Source: Polytrichum commune (Eukaryota > Streptophyta > Polytrichopsida > Polytrichales > Polytrichaceae). From it: a stretch of DNA of 64,000 nt. Below the pieces are notes generated by a model. The model worked only from the letters and a program-made list of their open reading frames with translations, was not told where the DNA came from and ran no database searches. The stretch covers positions 14,942,001 to 15,006,000 of the forward strand of contig OX485803.1 in NCBI GenBank assembly GCA_950295325.1, written 5' to 3'. The position numbers and the translations under genes are program-made. Shown one piece after another: positions 13,701-24,149 of this stretch; the first letter of the stretch is position 1, and the number at the start of each line of letters is the position of its first letter.

Positions 13701-13810
13701 TGTCTAGCATTGGTCTTACAAGAGTTGGACTAGAGTTGCATGTTAAATGTACACCAAAACCAAAATTGCCAATGTTGGATAGATATTGCTTATTTTGTTT
13801 TATTTAGACC
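10721..13810. other. intergenic, several decayed repeats
   Basis: No gene is supported. 11540-11880 contains scrambled blocks of MITE family A ('ctctcattggtgg', 'acacaaaacc.ggaga'). 12110-12460 is related to 170-280 and 27030-27240 (the blocks 'cggtcaa..tcctagtgttt' and 'ggttatttctcaaactc'). 12848-13155 is copy 2 of the repeat at 3192-3520. Confidence 0.5.
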
Positions 13811-13976
13811 CATAACATTACTTAGATCCATAACAATATTATGTGGGACTGACATTATTCCACAAAATATTCCCTAATATCTCCCACATTTAGATTGAAA
13901 GTGGGAATATGAGAGAATATTCCACATAATAATGTTAATCCCACAAAACATTGTTATGGATTCAAATAATGTTATG
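13811..13976. repeat. long hairpin (about 77-bp arms, 13-nt loop)
   Basis: Arm 13811-13887 is the inverted partner of 13901-13976, with scattered mismatches. The outer ends are cataacatta and taatgttatg. The loop is 13 bases. It is AT-rich. It could be a foldback MITE or a MIRNA-like precursor; no further evidence is available from the sequence. Confidence 0.7.
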
Positions 13977-14746
13977 CCACTTGGGTACACACATGTGAAT
14001 TTTACATTTTATTTTATTTTTTGATATCATAAGGGTACAAGTATTGCCATGCATGCGTGGAATTGCTCAAGCATTAACATGATATTAGATGGTATGAATT
14101 GGCTTAGGATATATGCCACTCAAGCAAGGATTTCAGTAAACCTACCTTTCTATAGGCACATTGTTGATTCATCTCAACTTAATCTCACTAGACTAATTTG
14201 AAGCTTCTCACGCTTACTCTATGGTCACATATGTTAAGATAAGGAATTTTCCAGTCATAAGAAGTTTCCAACTGTTGTTTTCACCTTCAACTTTCTTGAG
14301 TGACACGAATCCTTATCAATATTAACTCAAATAACAACTCGGGTATACAAAAATTCTCTCGACTATGTACATTATAACAATACACAACTCCTTGGTTGCG
14401 TTCCATGGGACCATGTATCACATGAGCATAATTATCCTTTAATTATGGGATCCCGCGTTTATGGGGAGGACTCAAATTATGTATTGGGAACTTTTTGATA
14501 AGCAATTGTAAATAATCTTGGTTTTTTAAGTGCAACCTCTTTCCTTGGATAATGACCATCATGTAGTTGCTTAGGATTACTTCACAAATGAGCTAGGGGC
14601 AGTGACCATGTAATTGCGATGGCCCTTGATTCTCACTCAAAGGCCATCCCATTGATATGGTATGTTGGAATTTGCGTTAGGCCTACCTCTTGGGGGTGGG
14701 CCTAACGCAAATTTTGATAGACTATGAAACAATATATATAATTTGC

Positions 14747-14895
14747 CATGTAGGAATCCATGTAGACATTTCATCCATGATTATTTCTTTGGACCCTTAG
14801 TCCTTCACCTTCTAGTGCAAAGTGAACTTGGATGGTCTCGACCTTTCAACCAACGAGAGGTCTTAGAATGCAATGGTCATGGGCCTTCATGTGGA
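14747..14895. repeat. fragment of MITE family A, inverted orientation
   Basis: Resembles the right half of the element at 22871-23368: 'aatccatgtagac.tt.catcca', 'aagtgaacttgga', 'ccaa.gagag' and 'gcaatggtca.gggc' occur in the same order. The terminal repeat is not intact. Confidence 0.5.
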
Positions 14896-14943
14896 GGCCT
14901 TACACGTCCAAAAACACTAGTCTCGAAATGGAGTTTGGTAAGA

Positions 14944-15113
14944 CAAAGTAAAATAATCTTAGCCTTGACATGTGCCTAACTTTGAGGACCTAGGTTTCAA
15001 GGTTGGCCCCACTTTCATTGGGTAAAATTGTTCGTTTCCAACTCCGATCCAAGATCCTTGAAACCGAGCTCCTCGAAGTTAGACACATGTCAAGGCCAAA
15101 TTCTTTTACTTTG
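14944..15113. repeat. long hairpin (about 64-bp arms, 42-nt loop)
   Basis: Arm 14944-15006 pairs with 15049-15113. The shared inverted core includes 'ccttgacatgtg', 'ctaactt' and 'ggtttcaagg'. It lies immediately next to a MITE A fragment. It could fold as RNA, but transcription is not shown. Confidence 0.65.
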
Positions 15114-15853
15114 GCTTTGTGAGCCCAAAATGGTGCCCACATGTGGTGATTAACTCTTCGAAACCAATTTTAGTTTGACTTTGATGTGTTATGATTATTC
15201 ACAAAACATAAAAAGAGTGAAGTGTGGTGTGGATTTAAGTTTAGGCATTAGAATGTGTTGTGTAGTTAATTCAAGGTTTGATTTCAATAAGAGGATGCCT
15301 TGATTATGTGAGTAAGGGGGTAAGGTGAAGCAAGGTGAGCTCCGCGGGTTAAATGCCCACTTTTGGATCCACCTTGGTAGTTTAGGAAGAAGGAAGCTTG
15401 GTGGATGGGGATGAGTCCCTACTTTGAAGGAGAGGGTTAAAGGATTGTGATTGGAGGTGCTAATCCTCTCATCCTATCCTCACCTCTCTCACCCTCTCTT
15501 CCCCTCTCCCTCTTTGCTACTTAAGGTGTTTTTCTCTCATTTTTCTCTCTCTCCATCAAGCGCTCTCAAGGGAGCAAGCTCTTAAGAGCTTGAGCCACGT
15601 GTGTGGATTATTAGTTTTTAGTGAAGTTAATTGGATAACTCTCTCTCTCAATACCTCCCAAGTGAGTGAGCTCTTAGGAGTAGGGTTGCATGTGTTGATT
15701 AGTTAGTAGTTAGTGAAACTAGAGTGTTAGATTAGTTCATTAGGGGCAAGGGAAAGGAAAGAGTAAGAGAAACTTAGAAAACATTTGGTTAGTGAATGAA
15801 GGGGGTTGTGTTAAGGCGCAACTAGTAGGGGGTTACCCATTCGGGTAATCGAC
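15114..15853. other. intergenic, pyrimidine-rich then ordinary
   Basis: 15460-15560 is rich in CT and CTC repeats, followed by 'ctctctctct' runs and several copies of 'gagctctta'. It could be the leader of a decayed retroelement, but I see no PBS, TSD or coding motif. No gene is supported. Confidence 0.35.
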
Positions 15854-16524
15854 GGCCTTGGCCACTGGTGGAGTTTTGGTTACTAGGCAGCAAGGCCTTG
15901 GCCAACTGGTGGAGTTCTGGTTACTAGGCAGCAAAACCTCGGCCAACTGGGTGGAGTTCTGGTTACTATGCAGCGAAGGCCTCGGCCACTGGTGGAGCTC
16001 TGGTTACTAGGCAGCAAGGCCTTGGCCAACTGGTGGAGTTCTGGTTACTAGGCAGAAGGCCTCGGCCACTGGTGGAGTTCTGGTTACTAGGCAGCAAGGC
16101 CTTGGCCAACTGGGTGGAGTTCTGGTTACTATGCAGCGAAGGCCTCGGCCACTGGTGGAGTTCTGGTTACTAGGCAGCAAGGCCTTGGCCAACTGCTAGA
16201 GTTCTGGTTACTAGGCAGCAAGACCTCGGCCAACTGGGTGGAGTTCTGGTTACTATGCAGCGAAGGCCTCGGCCACTGGTGGAGCTCTGGTTACTAGGCA
16301 GCAAGGCCTTGGCCAACTGCTGGAGTTCTGGTTACTAGGCAGCAAGACCTCGGCCAACTGGGTGGAGTTCTGGTTACTATGCAGCGAAGGCCTCGGCCAC
16401 TGGTGGAGCTCTGGTTACTAGGCAGCAAGGCCTTGGCCAACTGGTGGAGTTCTGGTTACTAGGCAGAAGGCCTCGGCCACTGGTGGAGTTCTGGTTACTA
16501 GGCAGCAAGGCCTTGGCCAACTGG
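15854..16524. repeat. minisatellite, 16 units of 40-42 bp
   Basis: Sixteen tandem units run about 671 bp. Each contains 'ggag.tctggttacta' followed by 'ggcagcaagg' or 'tgcagcgaagg' and then 'ccttggccaactgg' or 'cctcggccactgg'. Unit variants recur in ordered blocks of three or four (the 'tatgcagcga' variant marks units 3, 7, 10 and 13), so there is a higher-order repeat. There are no unique spacers between conserved repeats, so it is not CRISPR. GC content is well above the surroundings. Confidence 0.92.
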
Positions 16525-18747
16525 CTTGGAGTTGCTTAACAACAACCTACCATTAATGATATTTAGGGGTTAGCAAGGCTACACCCAATTAGTGGGTGTT
16601 AGCATATAAAAAACTAGATTACATTAGACCACTTTAGGGGTGGATAAGTAGTTAGACCTATTAGGCTAGTTGTGCTACATGTGGGATTGTATGAGTGTGT
16701 GTAGCCGTTGAGTAAAGTGTTTTTCAACACTTGAAGCTCCCGGTCAGAATAACTCACTTGCATTATTAATGGAGAAGGTGGAAGACTCTTGCGATGACAA
16801 GAAAAAAGAAGTGAAGGTTAAACGAGCAAGGGGAATGTCCTTGAGGGCATGTGTGGCTAAAGCCGCGGGGTGGACTCTTGAGAAGGCCACCTCTAGCACA
16901 AGCCAAGAGGCTAACATTAATAAAGCACGATGAGTGAAAACAATATGCTTTCTTTGTACATGGTTCAAGGTTGTAAGAGATACGTGTGATTCTCAAAGCC
17001 ATCACCCGGACTAGGACGCTTAAGGGTGGTGGATTTGGCCTCACAGGCTTTCCAAACTGTCATTCTGAATCTGGCGTTTTCAAACGTGTGTGGCCTCCCC
17101 TTAAGTCTCATGTGTGAAGTGGCCCTAAAGTTGATACCATCATTGATTGCTACTGTGGATTGGTGCCATCGATTCACCTCAACATTGACATATACTACTA
17201 AGATGACGTGCTGACATAGAAGGATTTCGATCCCTAAATCCCTTAGAGACCCAAAATGACCAATTTTTGAGGTTTTTGTCTCAAATGAGAGCTTTGATTT
17301 AATTTATTTTTTTTTTCCGATGGAGGTGAAATTCATGATTGTATTAATAAATTTCATTTTGCATCCAAAGCCCCAAATGTCATTGGATTTGGACTAAATC
17401 TCAACCTTGTGAATTTTTTCAAAGTCATCCAATGCCCCAAATTCCATTGGATTTGGACTAAACCTCATCTACACTAGGTAATGTATTAGATAGGAAAGCA
17501 ACACTCATATGTACTTGGAAATCTATGAAGATTTGCAAGGATTTAGTTTATTTTATGTTTCAAATATCTACCATTGGGATTGGTAATTGGAGTTTTTGAA
17601 GTTACTCAACAAATATTTTGTACAATTGGATTTAAAATGGAGTGCTATGCATTGCAAGGGCTCCCAAAACCACATGTGGTGCAAACATAAAAAATTCAAG
17701 CCTCAATGATTCAAAATTTGGTTGGAAATCTTATGTAAAAAAATTCATCTCGATTGGCTCTCATCCAGTCATTCATTTGATGATGTCATTAGGTTAAAAG
17801 TTTGTTCTCAATCATTTATCCTGCCTATTATACCTTCAAATATGTACTAGCTTCTCATTCACATTGCCACGTGGACGGTTGATATTTTTTCAAATAGCTC
17901 ATACAAAGGCTGATATCATATCCGTACGGTTGGATGCTCAAAAACACCTATAGATCGAGTCTTAAATTATCTCTCTTATGCCATCTTCCCACTCAACTTT
18001 AGCTAAGCCTAAAAGTTGGTTCTAAAAACACAACCTCAAAACCATCGACACTATCTACTCCCGAGCCTAGTTGGCAAATGACGTGGCATGGTTTAAAATC
18101 GGAGGTTTTAAGCCCCAAACACCGACCCTCCCATCGGTACCTAGACATGAGGCAGGAATGTCTAACCTTTAAAAGTGTCACCTCCAGCCCTTGTGATTAA
18201 TTGGTTTTAGTCTCAGCTACGAGGGCAGGAGGAGCTCCATCAACAAAAACTGATGGTCAGATAGATGAGTAGTAAGGCATTTGGAGATGGGACAAAAACT
18301 ATCTAGCATGGCATTGCTTGGTAGATCAGACAACGAACACGTGTGAAAACCACTTAACTAAAACCTACCCGAAAATGTCCGGAGCAAGTTCTTGTAGGTG
18401 CATTGGGATAGCTGGATGCTTTCGCCACAACCGAGAGAGCTTCGCCCGGGTTTTAAGGGAAAAAAAACTTTACTTATTTGGCATTAGAAACAATGCATTT
18501 GAGGCCAATTTTGAGGAGAATGGTGCTTAGGATTTAGGGGTTTTCGTTATCCGAATCCAGCAGCAGCAGCAGCATGAAAGTGGCCTTGAGTGTTTGTCCT
18601 TTACGGATGGAGTTTGTCCCCGGCCAAGCAAGGTGGACAAGTGGCAGCATCAGCCTTTTGAAATGGAGAAAGTTAGGGTGCTGCAACAACCCGAGTGCTG
18701 ACTGTATGTAGTGCCAATCCTCAAAGATACGTAGAGTAGTAGAGGTG
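16525..18747. other. intergenic with small repeats
   Basis: No gene is supported. 17103-17126 is a lone terminal repeat of MITE A ('catgtgtgaagtggccct'). 17360-17470 contains a tandem duplication of about 65 bp ('ccattggatttggactaaa.ctca'). 18558-18573 is a (CAG)n run. Confidence 0.45.
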
Positions 18748-19180
18748 CCCATAACCCATCACCACTTTAGATATTATGTGCCAGAGATGGAGAAGTACAA
18801 GGCGGTGCAATTTTTTATGTGTAGAAAGATAGAAACCAGGAGGATTGCAATTTTTTTGGTGATTTTATTCCTTGAATTGAAATTACTATGAATTTTTGAA
18901 GTCAAAAGTTGGTTTGAATATATTACCAATGTCTAGAGTGTGTCACAAGTGCTCATTTTAACCGCTCATTCCTTCTCGCTCTAGCACACATAAGCAAGAC
19001 ATGTGTCGTGGCACTGTCGGTTCGGCCTAATCGAAATTCAATTCGAGCCTGATTGGATTTGGAACCCAACATCATCGACATTCAGTCCCAATTTAATCAA
19101 ACTTCCGGTACCTTGTAGATTGTAAATGGGGTACTGATCAAGAACATATGCCTCCACTATACATGTTATTCATGAGCCTG
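18748..19180. repeat. dispersed repeat family F, copy 1
   Basis: A tandem neighbour of copy 2 (19204-19572), with a third copy at 40785-41162. Shared blocks are 'ggtgcccataac', 'aaggc.gtgcaa', 'ttgaaattact..gaatttt', 'gaagtt' and 'attaccaatg.ctagagt'. No TIR, poly-A or coding is seen. About 380-430 bp per copy. Confidence 0.7.
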
Positions 19181-19203
19181 CCAAATTCCTACTTGTGCAT
19201 GTA

Positions 19204-19572
19204 CAGGTGCCCATAACCGGTCACTTGAGAGATTCCATGCTAGATCTTGACAAGAATAAGGCAGTGCAAATTTTTCCCATGTACAAAGATAGAAATCAAG
19301 AGGATTGCAAATTTTTTGGTAATTTTATTTCTTAAATTGAAATTACTTTAAATTTTTGAAGCCAGAAGTTGGCTTGAACTTATTACCAATGTCTAGAGTC
19401 TTCCATAACCGCTCATTTTAGCTATTCATTCCTCCTCGATTTAACACTCAAACCATGACATGTGTCATGGCACTATTGGTTCCGGCTTGATTGAAATTTA
19501 ATCCCACCCATATTGAAATTTTGGTATCCTATAGATTGATGATGGAATCTTGATCGGAAATAGGCACCTTTA
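19204..19572. repeat. dispersed repeat family F, copy 2
   Basis: Same family and orientation as 18748-19180, only about 25 bp downstream of it, so the two form a head-to-tail pair. The end is cut by the family C element beginning at 19585. Confidence 0.7.
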
Positions 19573-19584
19573 ATATACAACTTA

Positions 19585-20260
19585 GGGTGAGTTTCCATGT
19601 AGGCCACTCGCCCACTAGATTCTAGATAATAATGGGTTGGAGGTGTTCTCATGTAGATAAGCACAAGCTGCAAATCAACCACATTATGATAGCCTATTAG
19701 AATGTGGAGGGCCATGGAAATGGGCCGCTAGACTTTCACGCCCCCACTAAAGTACTCGGTTGAAACCTACAAGTGCCGGTCACCAAAGGATTGAAGGCCA
19801 ATTTTAAAAGGAGGAGGTTAGAAGGCAGGCCTGGATTTGAGAAGATGAGAGTAGCTACACTAAATATGATATTTAGTGTCATATGGTATTTTATGTCACT
19901 ACAATAACTTTTTGGATGACGCTTCGTATGCATAAGTTTACAAATACTATCATAGATGATGGATGAGTTCATCCATTGGCCAAAACCCTGCCTTCTCTTG
20001 TCAATAGCTTGTGATGAAATATTGTCATGGATGATTGAAATTTGGATGAAAAATCACTTGGTAAGTGACTATAATTGCAACGTTGTAAATCTATAATGCC
20101 CTAAATTTTTTACAAGGAATAACAAATAATGTTGGGTTAACATTTGGCGTTGGTTACACTATACCACGGTTTACAATTAGTATTGAGCAAGACAATTATA
20201 ATTGGTGACATTAAATATCATATTTAGTGTAGTTGGCACATACGAACCCTATCGCACCCA
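19585..20260. mobile_element. MITE family C, copy with nested family D
   Basis: The left TIR gggtgagtttccatgtaggc is clear and the body matches the inverted 3' part of 10140-10720 ('caggcctg', 'aagtgccggtcac', 'agactttcac'). It is interrupted at 19855 by a family D element. The right TIR is not recognisable. Confidence 0.55.
19855..20232. mobile_element. small TIR element, family D, best copy
   Basis: Both ends are ctacactaaatatgatattt in inverted orientation, about 27 bp with one or two mismatches. It is 378 bp, AT-rich and non-coding, and is nested within a family C element. A related copy lies at 2119-2473. Confidence 0.75.
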
Positions 20261-20310
20261 ATTTCATCTATCTTTGGGTGGGTTTGCCCGTATTCCTACT
20301 AGAATATGAT

Positions 20311-20436
20311 GGGTGAGATATCATGTAGGTTGTTTGTACATTAGATTCTAGAAAAAAGTGGGTTGAAGGTCTTCGTGTGTAGTTAAACACAAGCCGCCCT
20401 CTAACCACATTATGGCGGTCTGCTAGAATGCGGAGC
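20311..20436. repeat. MITE family C, 5' fragment
   Basis: 'gggtgagatatcatgtagg', 'attagattctaga', 'gtgggttg.aggt.ttc' and 'attatgg.gg.ct.ctagaatg' repeat the left part of 19585-19720. It is bounded by a short C run at 20439. Confidence 0.5.
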
Positions 20437-20886
20437 CCCCCCCCCCTAGTGCGTATCAATGCCACTTATCCTATTTTGAGGCGTATGCTACGTTACACTA
20501 ACGATCAACAACCTCACCATTAATATCACCTCATCACACTTGGCATTCATTTGCGGTTGCTAATACCTTGGCATGAGTATGCTCAACAATGTTATGAAGT
20601 GTAAGCCTGTGTTACATCAATGATCTACAAGTTAACTAAAGTGTACACAAATGACACTCGACATTAGTATGCTCGATAACATCTTCCCCTTGCATACTAA
20701 AACGCAAAACTATCATCTCGAGTATCCCAGTGTGCTATGCTACATGTCATGATGAAAAAGGAGTTTCACTTTAAAAGTTTACTGAAGTTGATGAAGAATA
20801 TCATATTGGCAATTAGCATACATGACACTTTGAGACCTCTAGGCATCTAGTTTAGGCCCTTTCGCAAATAGTGTATGTTACACTAA

Positions 20887-21386
20887 GGGCCACTTCACAC
20901 ATGAGTTTGAGAGCCCATGACCATTATACTTCAAGCACTCTCATTGGTGGAAAAAGGCTAAGCTAGTCCAAGTTCGCTTCACACTACACTTGAGGGACCA
21001 ACGCAATATGTGAATGCAAGATGAATGTAAAGTCTACATGGATTCCTACATGGCATCAAATGGACCATGTCTCATGGTCACTTGGATTATTTTCAAAAAC
21101 CACCTCTTGGAGGTATGCCTAACACAAAACCGGGAGACCATGGCACTCCAAACGCTCACAACTGATGGTGTATTCTATTTTATCATGTGTGAGGACCTGC
21201 ATGAATAGAAATTCATTAAAATAGCATTTGGTTGAGGGCACGGTCACATATGACTTTGCACTACACTTGAGGGTCCGTGACCACACTACATGATTTTGGA
21301 GGTGCCTTGCGATGGCCTTTGAACACTTTCTTTTGGGCTCTCACAATTCCATGGTCACGGCTCTTGGCTCATATGTGAAGTGGCCC
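20887..21386. mobile_element. MITE family A, copy 1
   Basis: The TIR begins gggccacttcacacatgag and the right end, inverted, is gggccacttcacatatgag. Both flanks are TAA (20884-20886, 21387-21389). It is 500 bp with no coding. Copies at 22871-23368 (inverted) and 34237-34742 are alignable over their full length, which fixes both ends. Confidence 0.85.
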
Positions 21387-21389
21387 TAA

Positions 21390-22211
21390 ACACCATAAGT
21401 AGTGTAGCCCGGTTTTTTTAAGAGAATCCTTTTTCAGTCTTTTCAGGTATGACAAATGCACCATAAACATGCAAGCATTGAATTGTGGGTAGGAGATGGA
21501 GAGTTGGATATACTTGGGGGTTCACTTCCAATCAAAAATGTATCATAAAGTATGGTTTGAAGATCTCGGTTGAAGTTGACTTCCAAAGTGAAAGTTGTGA
21601 AGGATGAGTTTCGAACTACATTTGTAAGGTTGAAACCATTTATGTTTATTTGAAAATTCCAAGAGAGGAGCATTGGCCATAACCATTGTAGCAACCAAAG
21701 CATATATAAACTCTCATCCCAAATTGTACAAATCAAACATCCATCCAACATGTGGACATTTCATCCGATTATGTGATCCTTAGGGATTTTCTAGCTATTT
21801 CATCTACAATATGGAATAATCACATGATAGTATGTGTTGTAGTTATAGAATCACAAACTAGCTATAGATGGCGAAATTAAAAATCAGTGGTTGAAACAAG
21901 CACATCAATAATTGATCCGAATATTTATGAACATTTTTTCTATTTTTAGTATTTCAAAAGATCAAAGATTCACTAGAGTTGTCCTAAACATTTCTCAAAA
22001 AATTATGTTTTGGTAGGGACTTTTCACTCAATTATGACAAATTTGTTAATGTTTGATGAGTGTTCAAGTAGTACCAATATATGGAAATTTTGGTGAAAAT
22101 TTGAAGGGGGATGTTTGACTTTGGCCAAAAGATGGCTACATAAAAGTGAATTTCATGTCAAACTTTTGAAGGCATCAATGATGCTCTCAAAAGTTTGACA
22201 AGTGCACTGCA
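21390..22211. other. intergenic, nothing supported
   Basis: A reverse-strand 102-codon open frame at 21443-21751 has no recognisable motif. No RNA gene or clear repeat is seen. Confidence 0.4.
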
Positions 22212-22562
22212 TAGTCCTAACATTGTGGGCCAAAGTATTTTTCTAGAGCCCACGTTAATTTTCATAATGAGTATTAATGTGGCCCACATCCATTTTCAAC
22301 CCACACTAACTTTCCAATAGAAAATTAGTGTGGGTCAAATTCATTTGTTGTTAAGGAATTAATGTGGGTGGCTACTATCATTTTGTATTCCTTCTTATGT
22401 AAGTGATTACTTTAGTTTATGTAAGGTGTTACTTGGAAGTCTTCACGAAGACTTAGGGGAAGACCCAAGGTCTTCAATCCACAATAATTCCACCTTGACT
22501 AAAAATCAATGCGGCCCGCACTAATTATATCCACACTAATTTTCCACCCACACTGAAAGGAC
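22212..22562. mobile_element. MITE family E, copy 2
   Basis: The ends agtcctaacattgtgggcc and ggtcctttcagtgtgggtgg (inverted) match the copy at 4005-4351. The internal 'ttaatgtggcccacat' and 'gtcttcacgaagact' are shared. Confidence 0.6.
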
Positions 22563-22870
22563 CACTTAGCGTATTTCATATTTATGTAGCCATCTTTTGG
22601 GCGAAGTCAAACGTCTCCCCTTCCAATTTTCACCAATATTGAATGCTTTACCACCACTCAAACACTCCTTAAAGGCTATGATTTGTTGAAAATGGACAAA
22701 ACTTCCTACCAAACATGAGTTTTTGAGAGACCTTAAGGACATGTCTATTGATATCACTCTTGGCTTCATTGGCCAAGACTCTTAGTTGCATAAGATGGTT
22801 GAAATCGACAAAAATCATAGTGTCATGAACAATTGATAATTGCCCCCTATATAGTACTCTAAATACTTAA

Positions 22871-23368
22871 GGCCACTTCACACACGAGCCAAGAGCCATG
22901 ACCATGAAATTGTGAGAGCCCAAAAGAAAGTGTCCAAAGGCCGTCCCAACACACCTCCAAACTCATGTAGTGCGGTCACGGACTCTCAAGTGTAGTGTGA
23001 ACTCATATGTGACCGGGCCCTCAACCAAATGCTATTTCAATGGATGTCTATTCATGTGGGTTCTCAAACATGGTAAATTAGAACAAACCAACGGTTGTGA
23101 GCGGTCGGAGTGCCACGGTCTCCCGGTTTTGTGTTAGGCCACCCTCCAAGAGATGGTTTTTGAAAGTAGTCCAAGTGACCATGAAACATGATCCATTCGA
23201 TGCCATGTAGGATTCCATGTAGACTTTACATCCATCTTACAGTCACATACTCCGTTGGTCCCTCAAGCGTGGTGTGAAGCGAACTTGGACCGGCTTTGCC
23301 TTTTCCACCAATGAGAGTGCTTGAAGTGCAATGGTCACGGGCTCTTAGTCTCGTGTGTGAAGTCGCCC
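22871..23368. mobile_element. MITE family A, copy 2 (inverted)
   Basis: A full-length copy in the opposite orientation to 20887-21386. The left TIR ggccacttcacacacgag is preceded by TAA. The right end has lost one base of similarity (gaagtcgccc) and is followed by TTA. It lies 1.5 kb from copy 1, so the two could pair as an inverted repeat. Confidence 0.82.
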
Positions 23369-23389
23369 TTAGTGTCACTTACTATTCGT

Positions 23390-23600
23390 AATTACGCAAT
23401 ACTATAAATGTTTATTGTATATACATATATAGTCAACAAAGGTCGAATTGGCTGTGTGGGCATTATAAAACATTCATGTCTTTGCTTCGTAAGAAACGAC
23501 ATTAATAGTAAACGTATATAGCATTGTATAAGTCCAAATAGCAAGTCAGACTAAACATATAATATTCAGTACGTGTAGTTTATGGGACAAATGGATACTA
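23390..23600. repeat. degraded TIR element related to the insert in 10250-10462
   Basis: 'attataaaacattcatgtctttgctt', 'aa.gacattaatagtaa' and 'gcattgtataagtccaaatagcaag' parallel 10360-10450. No clean ends were found. Confidence 0.4.
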
Positions 23601-23663
23601 CTATTATTGGTTGTCAGGGGACTTTTAAAACTATATCCATGTGATGTAGGCTTCTCACATTAA

Positions 23664-24146
23664 GGGGCGGTTTACACTATGGACCATGAAGTCGTCCCAC
23701 GGCCGTCTAAGCGATGTGATTGGACATTGAAGTCGTCCCGGGACGACTTGGGTTTACACCAAGGAAAAAATGGCAGAGTGACCACGGAGGTTGAGGTCCA
23801 CAAATTTGTTTTTTTAAGCCTACTCTATCCACTGCCATGGTCCAACGGGTTTTCCGTTGGGACAAGCAAAAGAGGTGGTCTAGGAAAAATAGCAAGGGCC
23901 CATGTCAGAAAAATGCCGTTTTAATGATTTTTTTGGATTTTTTTAATGATTTTTTTTCCAACTTAGTTAATGACTCCACTTTTTGGTGCATGGTCATTCT
24001 TCATGGTCCACATTCGGTTTACACCTAGTGAAGGGCCCACAAACCATGAAAAATAATATTTTAGTAACTCGGACCATGGAAGTCGTCCCACGCAAAATAG
24101 GCCTCTTACGTGGGACGACTTCATGGTCCATAGTGTAAACCGCCCC
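23664..24146. mobile_element. MITE family B, best copy
   Basis: The terminal inverted repeat is perfect over about 36 bp and begins ggggcggtttacactatgga. TAA flanks both sides (23661-23663, 24147-24149). It is 483 bp and non-coding. The near-identity of the two ends implies recent insertion. The TAA duplication and G-start TIR are typical of non-autonomous PIF/Harbinger elements. Diverged copies are at 2571-3160 and 51846-52427. Confidence 0.88.
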
Positions 24147-24149
24147 TAA

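Noticed and set aside
16007..16192. Repetitive open frame in the minisatellite
   Set aside because: Open only because the unit lacks stops in that frame; units of 40-42 bp shift the frame.
15854..16524. CRISPR-like appearance of regularly spaced repeats
   Set aside because: Units are contiguous and the whole unit is repeated, with no unique spacers, in a plant genome; it is a minisatellite.
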